DNA from: Burkholderiales bacterium
Lineage (GTDB): Bacteria; Pseudomonadota; Gammaproteobacteria; Burkholderiales; WYBJ01
Assembly (NCBI GenBank): GCA_022841915.1
Contig: JALHQN010000007.1
Span: 211,284-275,283, forward strand
Direction of reading: 5' to 3'
Length of the DNA: 64,000 nucleotides
This document shows, one piece after another, positions 58,077 to 64,000 of this stretch. The translations under genes were made by a program, and so were the position numbers. The notes beneath the pieces are model-generated. The model was given only the letters and a program-made list of their open reading frames with translations. It was not told where the DNA came from and did no database searches. The stretch's first letter is position 1. The number at the start of each line of letters is the position of its first letter.

Positions 58077-61000
58077 GTGCTTCGCTGGCTACTTAAACAT
58101 GTGCGCACGCAGCCGCCCGACAGGCCGGCGAGCGGAGCCGCGCATGGTGCCCGCCGAGAGCCCGATGCACCGGATTTCAAGCTCGAGCAACTCGAGCCCC
58201 GTGTGCTGTTGTCGGCCGACAACCCTCTTCTTGCAGAGCTGTCTCGCCTGGCTGTCGATGCGGAAAACGCGGATACCAGGCGGTATGCCGAAGCCCATAT
58301 ACAGCAGTTGGACGTTGCCACCGGTGCGGAATTGAACGATGCAGCCCAGCCCGATCGCGGCGGCGCAGCATCCGATTCCGTCAGTGTCTCGTGGGGCGAT
58401 GGTTGGCGAACCGGGGAGTCCCATGCTGCGGTCGAAACTGCACCCGACCTCGTCGACGACGAACTGCAGGTCGCGCTCGCGCCGGAGATCGGCCAGGGCA
58501 CGGAGGGGCTGGTTGTTTCAGCCCAGATGGCCGCATCGGCAACTTCTTTCAAATCTACCTTCGATGAACTGAAGACGGACCCAAGTCTTATTGAGTCCAT
58601 CGAGTCAGCAATCCCTGCCAGTGCCATTTCGGCCTTCGAATTGCCGCGGGGTCCTCCGGCGGACGACGCGCCGGGGGCCACGGACGAAACGGCCGATGTA
58701 CGATATTTCAATGGTTTAACTCATTACGATTCGCCCCAGGGAGACGAAGGGGGGCGGCTTCATCTTTTGTATCGGTCCGATGCGAGATTCCTTGAGGCCG
58801 ATCGCTCTCGCGCAATCGAATTTTCTTCCTACGATGCCCTGGATACAGGTGTCGTCGAAGCCCTCCTCAGCGAAGCCGTGGCACTCTGGCGCAGTGCCGG
58901 TGTCGACGACGCGTTAACGGCCCGGCTCGCAAACCTCTCGATCGATATCGCTGACCTCCCTGGCGGCCAACTCGCCTTTGTCGAGGGTGCGCGCATCACT
59001 CTGGACGTGAATGCGGCCGGGCGCGGTTGGTTCATCGACCTGACACCTTCGGACCATGGCGAGTTCGGGCTGGTGCGCGATCAATGGCGCCTTGCAGCAG
59101 AGTTCGGGTCTCCCGCCCAGCCCCACGTAGACCTGCTGACCGTGCTCGTGCACGAGGTGGGTCACGTTCTCGGCTTCGAGCATGATTCCGGCATTGCGGT
59201 CATGGATGCGCTGCTCTCTCATGGCGAGCGGATATTGCCCGGAGGCGTTGCTCCGGAACTTCTCGATCCGGCTCGGCCGAGCGTGTCTGCTGCGGCGACG
59301 ATACCGCCCGTGCTGGACCTTTCCGATACGTTGAACGATGCGGCGGCCATCGTCATCCGGCTGAATGCCGATGGGACACTGGACGTCTCGGGTACGTTGT
59401 CGGGCGACAACGCATCTGGTCTCGCGGGCATCACCCAGATCGTCGGGAACCCGCTTGCCAGCATCGAACTCGTGGGGCCGGACCTTGCCGCAGTTTGGAC
59501 GCTCAGCGGCGCGACCGGCGGTACGCTGACGGCTAACGGGCTCGACAGCATTGCATTCTCTTTCGTCGATACGCTCGCGGGCGGCGCGCTTTCGGATGAG
59601 TTTTACTTAACCGCCGCCTACACCCTCGCCGTCGCCATCCAGGGCAATGGCGGTGACGACCGACTGACGATTTCCAGCGGCAGTACCGCCGCCGTGGATT
59701 TCCACGGCGGCGCCGGCAACGCAGACACCGTGCTCAATCGCAAAGGCACATCGGGTGCCGTGACAACCAGCGCAGTCGAAACTTTCATCGATCGTCCGCT
59801 GTTGTTCATTCCCGGATTTGCCGGCACCACCTTCAATAGTTCACACCCGACCGATCCTGGGCTGGAAGGGGATTCGGCGCTGGAGGAGTGGCTGCTCAAT
59901 CGCGGCGTCCACCCTGATCGCCTGGTCCTGGAGGCGCTTGCCGAGGCGTACTCCGACATCGTCGAGACCTTCGATAACATCGGCTACGTCGACGTTCGCG
60001 ACGGCGGTTTGGGAACGCTGTTTCCCGCCTTGTGGGATTGGCGGGTGCCGGTTGCCGCAACTGATGGGGTAGACGACGGCCTGCTGAGCAATGTCGATGC
60101 GGCATCGTTGCTGGACGCCACCTTCGACACGAGCCTGGATTATCTGGCCTACTGGATGGACCGAGCCGTCACCGATTGGGTGGCGCTCACCGGGACAGCG
60201 CCGGACTCTGTCGACATGGTGACCCACAGCACGGGCGGCTTGGTGGCACGCAGCTACATTCAGAGTGCGGCTTACACCGAAAGCGATGTGGACAGTTTGC
60301 TGCCGGTGCACATGCTGATCCAGACCGGCGTGCCCAACCAGGGCACCGGATCGCCGTTCGTGATGTTGAACAACGATTTCAGCGTCAAGTCGTCGACGAG
60401 AGGCTTGGCGATGGTCCTGGGCGACGCCTGGGCGTTGATGCAAGGCGGAGCGACGATTCGCAATCCCGACGGCACGCCGCTGACCGCGGCGACCGAAGCC
60501 GAGTTCGTGCAGAAGTACGTGCAGACATTCAGTGATCTGCTGGCGATCTATCCTTTGCTGGACGATCTCGACGATGGTGTCTTCGAGTTGCGCCCGCTAC
60601 TGCCGTCGGATGTCGTCTACAACCATCTGCTGGCCGATTTGAATGCCCATGCGCTCGATGCCTTCGTGGCTCGGGGCGTTCTCGAGGTCGTAGCAGACAA
60701 CTTGCCTGCCGATCTTGTCGCGGCCGATCTCGATTCGAATGGTGTCGTCGAGTTCAGCGAATTGCTGGCGCACTACGAGCAAGGCACCCCCGATGGTCTG
60801 CTGAGTGTCGTGGCCGATGCACTTCCGAATGCGCTCGCAATCGCGGATGTCGGTGACGACCTTGGCGGTTCCGCCGACGGCATCGTGAGCTACGCGGAAC
60901 TGCTTAGATACTACGATCGCCAGACCTACATCGTTTACAGCAGTAGCGTCGACACCCCGGATCTGCTTACCCGGCATATGGGCCTCGAGCTTTCGGCCGG

Positions 61001-64000
61001 GCTGCAGAACGAGATCCTGAACCTCAGCGAGACCCTCCTGGGCCACTTCCCGAGCAGCGCCGAGGTCTGGTACCAACTCACCGATCACCCGAGTGGCGGT
61101 GATGGCACCGTTTCCACGATTTCAGCGCGCGACGGTTTCAGCGCCGGACGCCTCATCGACGTGGATGCCCTCGTCGTCGGCGAGGTCGATCACGGCGACA
61201 TCGTCTACAACGAGACCTCGCAGCGCAAGATCGTCGAGTTGCTCGGGGTGACGGACGCCGCGGTGGCGCAGATTTCCACCGGGCTGTTGTTGAGCAAGGC
61301 ACAAACCGCAAAGCGTCTGATCGATCTCGGCCTGCTCGACCCGGTCGAATTGGCGCGCGACGCCTACGATGGTGCGATGCACAAAATCGCCGGGTTGAAG
61401 GCGCTTGTCGACACCGACAGTACGCTGAACACGCGTATCCCCATCGTCGACAAAAGTCTTGCTCAGCTCATGAACGAGGCTGCAACAGGCATTGGCCTCG
61501 ATACCTTCTTCGCCAAGTTCCCCGCATCGGTGGGCGCGGGTGTGTCGGCCATCGATTTCGCCTCTCTGGAGACGGCGATCGAGGGGGCGTTGGGTTTGTC
61601 TTCCTCCGAGTTCTCGATCGTCGATGATCTCAATGCGACCGGCAAGCTGAGCCTGGTCTTCGACCTCACACGCTCCAATACGTATACCCGCAACGTGAGC
61701 TTTGGCGAGGCGGGCAGCCCTCTAGACGGCTCGGTGGATCTGAGCGTGTCGCTGAACATGGCTCTCGACTTCAGCATCGTGCTGGATCTGGGGACTGCAC
61801 TGACACCGAGCGGGGAAGGGGATGGCACGGCGGGCCTGGAGCTTATTCTGCGGACATTCGATTTCGGCGCGACCTTGAGTTCGTCCGATATCGACATCGC
61901 GCTTGGGTACGAGGGCCTAGGCGGCGTCACTGTCCAGAATGGCACGGCAAATATCGGCGCAAACGTCCGCGTGGCGTTCCAGGATGTCGACGGGACCCCC
62001 GATTCATTGCGGCTGGTGCAGTTATTCGTGCCGTCCACGTACCGCAGTCTGGTCGATTTCGACATCTCCGCGTCCGCGCTGGATTTCAACCTGCCGGTGA
62101 CCGCGGCGATCAACACCAGTGCGCTGCAGCTGAGTGGCTCGGGAACGTTGTCCATCGACGCTGCCAGCGTATTCGCGGCTCAGGCGCCCACGGTGCTGTT
62201 CCAACTTAACGGTGCGACGCTCGCTATCGCAGATTTCGTCGATCTGAGCGGCAATCTGGAGATCACTACGGATGCCGGCGGTCGGCTGCTGATCGCGGGG
62301 TCGGTCACCAATGGATCTAGCGGCACGCTCGTCCGCGCGGGTCCGGTAACCATCAGCGGCTCCGGCGAGTTTGCGCTCAGCCGTCAGACCGTCGATGTCG
62401 ACACCGACGGGAACGGCGCCCCGGATTTGCTCGCAGCAACCCTCGATACGGTTGCCTTGTCGCTTACTAGCGGCACCGTAGCGGTGGATCAAGTTGCAAG
62501 CCTGTCTGTTTCGGGCCAACTGGCGCTGGTCAGGGTCACGCCTGCCGGGCAGACAACAGCCCGTTACACCGCACTCAAGATGGGTAGTGTCACGGTTACC
62601 GCATCGACAGCCGACGCGGCGGACTTCGGCTTGTCGGGTACGCTGAGCCTCACGAGCCTCGACTACAACGCGGCTGCTCTCGGGCATGAGCGCATCGATT
62701 GGACCACCGCCTTCGATCTCGATGCAGATTCCGCGCCTGAGGTACTCGATCCCGGTGCCGACCTGCCCACGCCTGCGATCCTTGCGATCGATTTGCCGGC
62801 CACGCTCCAATACAGAGTGGCCGGTACCGTCAGTGGCGACACCAACAATGGCAACCGGCTGTTGACCGCAGGCCCGGTGAGCCTCAGCGGCACGGCCGAT
62901 TTCGCGTCGACTCGTCATACGGTAGACGTCGATACCGATGGTGACGGAACAGCGGATCTCATCGGCGCCACCCTGGAAATGTTCGGCCTCTCGATGACGA
63001 ACGCGAACGTCGTGGTCGATCAGCTTGCCACCTTGACGCTGACGGGGCAGCTCGGGTTGGTACGGGTGATGGCGTCTGGCCAGACCAACAGTCGCTACAG
63101 CGCGCTTCGGATGGGTAACGTCACGGTGAGCGCTTCGACCGCCAATGCGGGCGATTTCGGCCTGTCGGGTACCGTCAGCATCTCCCGGCTTGATCAAAAC
63201 AGCGCGGCCGCCGGTTTCGAGCGGTTGGACTGGGCAACGGCTTTCAACCTGGATGCCGACCCTGCACCGGAGTTACTCGACCCGGGGGCCGGCCTGCCTA
63301 CGCCAGTCGACCTGAGCGTCGATTTCGGATCGGGATTGCATTACCGGGTCAGCGGTTCGGTGACCGGCGATGCGGGCAACAACGACATCCTGCTGACGGC
63401 CGGCCCGATCACGGTGGCGGGCACGGCGGAGTTCGCGTTGAGCCGGCAGACGGTGGACGTGGATACGGATGGCAACGGTACGGCCGATCTGCTGGGGGCG
63501 CGGCTCGACACGATCGCGTTGGCGATTCCGGGCGGGCAGCCGGTCGAGGTGGTGGTGGCCGGGGTTGCGGACCTGACGGTCTCGGGCGAACTGGGGATCG
63601 CGCGAGTGACGGCCGCGGGCGAGACGACCGCACGTTACACGGCGCTGACGATGGGCAACGTCAGCGTGACGACCAATGCAGTGACGGGCGACTTCGGCCT
63701 GACGGGCACGGTGACGATCGCCACGCTGGATTACAACAGTGCCGCGCCGACCTTCACGCGTTTGGACTGGACCAAGGCGTTCGACCTCGACGCCGACGGC
63801 ACGCCGGACGTGCTCGACCCGGGCGCCGCCTTGCCGACGCCAGCCAACCTGAGCATCGACTTCACCCAGAGCTTGGCCTTGCGTGTGAGCGGCTCGGTGA
63901 CGGGCGATGCGGGCAACAACGACATCCTGCTGACGGCCGGCCCGATCACGGTGGCGGGCACGGCGGAGTTCGCGTTGAGCCGGCAGACGGTCGATGTGGA
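58077..64000 (+). CDS. Giant LEPR-XLL domain protein with metzincin, lipase-like and repeat regions, C-terminus beyond window
   Basis: The open frame runs without a stop to the window end (1974 codons visible). GTG 58077 is the assumed start (GAGAAG upstream); ATG 58008 is possible. Residues 39-48 read LEPRVLLSAD, the LEPR-XLL signature of very large exported proteins. A zinc-protease motif HEVGHVLGFEH spans 359-369, matching the metzincin HExxHxxGxxH. A lipase-type elbow THSTGG (Ser718) follows, inside an alpha/beta hydrolase-like stretch beginning LLFIPGFAG. A 12-residue EF-hand loop is at 884-895 (DLDSNGVVEFSE). From about 1409 on, ~175-179-residue tandem repeats with DVDTDGNG-type acidic motifs continue past the edge. 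It is likely surface-bound or secreted. The export route is not visible here. Confidence 0.88.
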   Translation, partial: MLRWLLKHVRTQPPDRPASGAAHGARREPDAPDFKLEQLEPRVLLSADNPLLAELSRLAVDAENADTRRYAEAHIQQLDVATGAELNDAAQPDRGGAASDSVSVSWGDGWRTGESHAAVETAPDLVDDELQVALAPEIGQGTEGLVVSAQMAASATSFKSTFDELKTDPSLIESIESAIPASAISAFELPRGPPADDAPGATDETADVRYFNGLTHYDSPQGDEGGRLHLLYRSDARFLEADRSRAIEFSSYDALDTGVVEALLSEAVALWRSAGVDDALTARLANLSIDIADLPGGQLAFVEGARITLDVNAAGRGWFIDLTPSDHGEFGLVRDQWRLAAEFGSPAQPHVDLLTVLVHEVGHVLGFEHDSGIAVMDALLSHGERILPGGVAPELLDPARPSVSAAATIPPVLDLSDTLNDAAAIVIRLNADGTLDVSGTLSGDNASGLAGITQIVGNPLASIELVGPDLAAVWTLSGATGGTLTANGLDSIAFSFVDTLAGGALSDEFYLTAAYTLAVAIQGNGGDDRLTISSGSTAAVDFHGGAGNADTVLNRKGTSGAVTTSAVETFIDRPLLFIPGFAGTTFNSSHPTDPGLEGDSALEEWLLNRGVHPDRLVLEALAEAYSDIVETFDNIGYVDVRDGGLGTLFPALWDWRVPVAATDGVDDGLLSNVDAASLLDATFDTSLDYLAYWMDRAVTDWVALTGTAPDSVDMVTHSTGGLVARSYIQSAAYTESDVDSLLPVHMLIQTGVPNQGTGSPFVMLNNDFSVKSSTRGLAMVLGDAWALMQGGATIRNPDGTPLTAATEAEFVQKYVQTFSDLLAIYPLLDDLDDGVFELRPLLPSDVVYNHLLADLNAHALDAFVARGVLEVVADNLPADLVAADLDSNGVVEFSELLAHYEQGTPDGLLSVVADALPNALAIADVGDDLGGSADGIVSYAELLRYYDRQTYIVYSSSVDTPDLLTRHMGLELSAGLQNEILNLSETLLGHFPSSAEVWYQLTDHPSGGDGTVSTISARDGFSAGRLIDVDALVVGEVDHGDIVYNETSQRKIVELLGVTDAAVAQISTGLLLSKAQTAKRLIDLGLLDPVELARDAYDGAMHKIAGLKALVDTDSTLNTRIPIVDKSLAQLMNEAATGIGLDTFFAKFPASVGAGVSAIDFASLETAIEGALGLSSSEFSIVDDLNATGKLSLVFDLTRSNTYTRNVSFGEAGSPLDGSVDLSVSLNMALDFSIVLDLGTALTPSGEGDGTAGLELILRTFDFGATLSSSDIDIALGYEGLGGVTVQNGTANIGANVRVAFQDVDGTPDSLRLVQLFVPSTYRSLVDFDISASALDFNLPVTAAINTSALQLSGSGTLSIDAASVFAAQAPTVLFQLNGATLAIADFVDLSGNLEITTDAGGRLLIAGSVTNGSSGTLVRAGPVTISGSGEFALSRQTVDVDTDGNGAPDLLAATLDTVALSLTSGTVAVDQVASLSVSGQLALVRVTPAGQTTARYTALKMGSVTVTASTADAADFGLSGTLSLTSLDYNAAALGHERIDWTTAFDLDADSAPEVLDPGADLPTPAILAIDLPATLQYRVAGTVSGDTNNGNRLLTAGPVSLSGTADFASTRHTVDVDTDGDGTADLIGATLEMFGLSMTNANVVVDQLATLTLTGQLGLVRVMASGQTNSRYSALRMGNVTVSASTANAGDFGLSGTVSISRLDQNSAAAGFERLDWATAFNLDADPAPELLDPGAGLPTPVDLSVDFGSGLHYRVSGSVTGDAGNNDILLTAGPITVAGTAEFALSRQTVDVDTDGNGTADLLGARLDTIALAIPGGQPVEVVVAGVADLTVSGELGIARVTAAGETTARYTALTMGNVSVTTNAVTGDFGLTGTVTIATLDYNSAAPTFTRLDWTKAFDLDADGTPDVLDPGAALPTPANLSIDFTQSLALRVSGSVTGDAGNNDILLTAGPITVAGTAEFALSRQTVDV
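62301..62825 (+). repeat. Tandem repeat unit 1 of the giant protein
   Basis: This 175-codon unit begins SVTNGSSGTLVRAGPVTISG and carries TVDVDTDGNGAPDLL and the ATLQYRVAG end. It is the most divergent of the units visible. Confidence 0.8.
62826..63356 (+). repeat. Tandem repeat unit 2 of the giant protein
   Basis: This 177-codon unit begins TVSGDTNNGNRLLTAGPVSL and shares with unit 1 the TVDVDTDGDGTADLI and FGLSGT motifs and the LDPGAGLPTP end. Confidence 0.85.
63357..63893 (+). repeat. Tandem repeat unit 3 of the giant protein
   Basis: This 179-codon unit begins SVTGDAGNNDILLTAGPITV. Bases 63366-63454 are identical to 63903-63991 in unit 4, which indicates recent duplication or gene conversion. 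Confidence 0.9.
63894..64000 (+). repeat. Tandem repeat unit 4, truncated by window end
   Basis: The first 107 bp of the next unit, 537 bp after unit 3. It is identical to unit 3 over 89 bp, with nearby synonymous changes. Confidence 0.9.

Noticed and set aside
62022-63197. 391-codon minus-strand frame within the giant gene
   Set aside because: It mirrors the repeats of the sense frame. The sense strand carries the zinc, lipase and LEPR-XLL motifs in one continuous frame.

Overview
The window is about 64 kb of GC-rich, densely coded DNA without rRNA, tRNA, CRISPR or insertion sequences that I could see. It most resembles a Burkholderiales-type betaproteobacterium. The argument for that is eight Bug-family (TTT-type) periplasmic solute receptors, four MmgE/PrpD proteins, TauD-type dioxygenases, a DUF1415 protein and a LEPR-XLL giant surface protein. 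The taxonomic guess is inference from gene content only.

Layout. (1) 1-10164: a truncated Old-Yellow-Enzyme/FAD oxidoreductase, catalase-peroxidase KatG with a possible Fur-controlled promoter and a strong hairpin after it, a Bug receptor plus amidase pair, a small DUF6481 coiled-coil protein, a BON-MscS channel and a lone TerD-like protein. (2) 10518-20155: one compact + strand operon for a cytosolic group 3b-like [NiFe] hydrogenase (hydB, a cNMP-domain protein, hydG, hydD, hydA). It continues into a maturation protease and hypA, hypF, hypC, hypD, hypE. Most junctions overlap by a few bases. HypA has no zinc domain and there is no hypB in the operon. (3) 20263-26550: a two-gene heterodimeric ABC exporter with one degenerate ATP site, a DbpA-type RNA helicase and a VOC-fold protein.

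(4) 26751-56805: an accessory catabolic region. Bug receptors are interleaved with an SDR, four MmgE/PrpD proteins, an alpha/beta hydrolase-fold protein with Lys where the nucleophile should be, and a GatC/AtzG-like small protein coupled to an amidase. That amidase is followed by a complete Dpp/Opp-type ABC importer. A NodB-type deacetylase/amidohydrolase, two TauD-like dioxygenases, an aconitase-type hydro-lyase pair and a DUF1415 protein complete the region. The + strand run 37007-47869 reads as one uptake-and-hydrolysis locus for an amide or peptide-like compound: importer, amidase with small subunit, cyclic-amidase-like NodB protein, PrpD-like isomerase/dehydratase and a receptor. (5) 57049-64000: a PPC/DUF296 protein, then the first ~1974 codons of a giant protein that runs off the window. 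It carries an N-terminal LEPR-XLL motif, a metzincin-type zinc site, a lipase-type serine elbow, an EF-hand-like loop and about 177-residue tandem repeats.

The items most worth follow-up are the giant multi-enzyme LEPR-XLL protein, the unusual hydrogenase operon (embedded cNMP-like protein, cysteine-free HypA, no HypB), and the amidase/GatC-like/ABC importer locus. No recognisable DNA-binding transcription regulator is encoded in the window.
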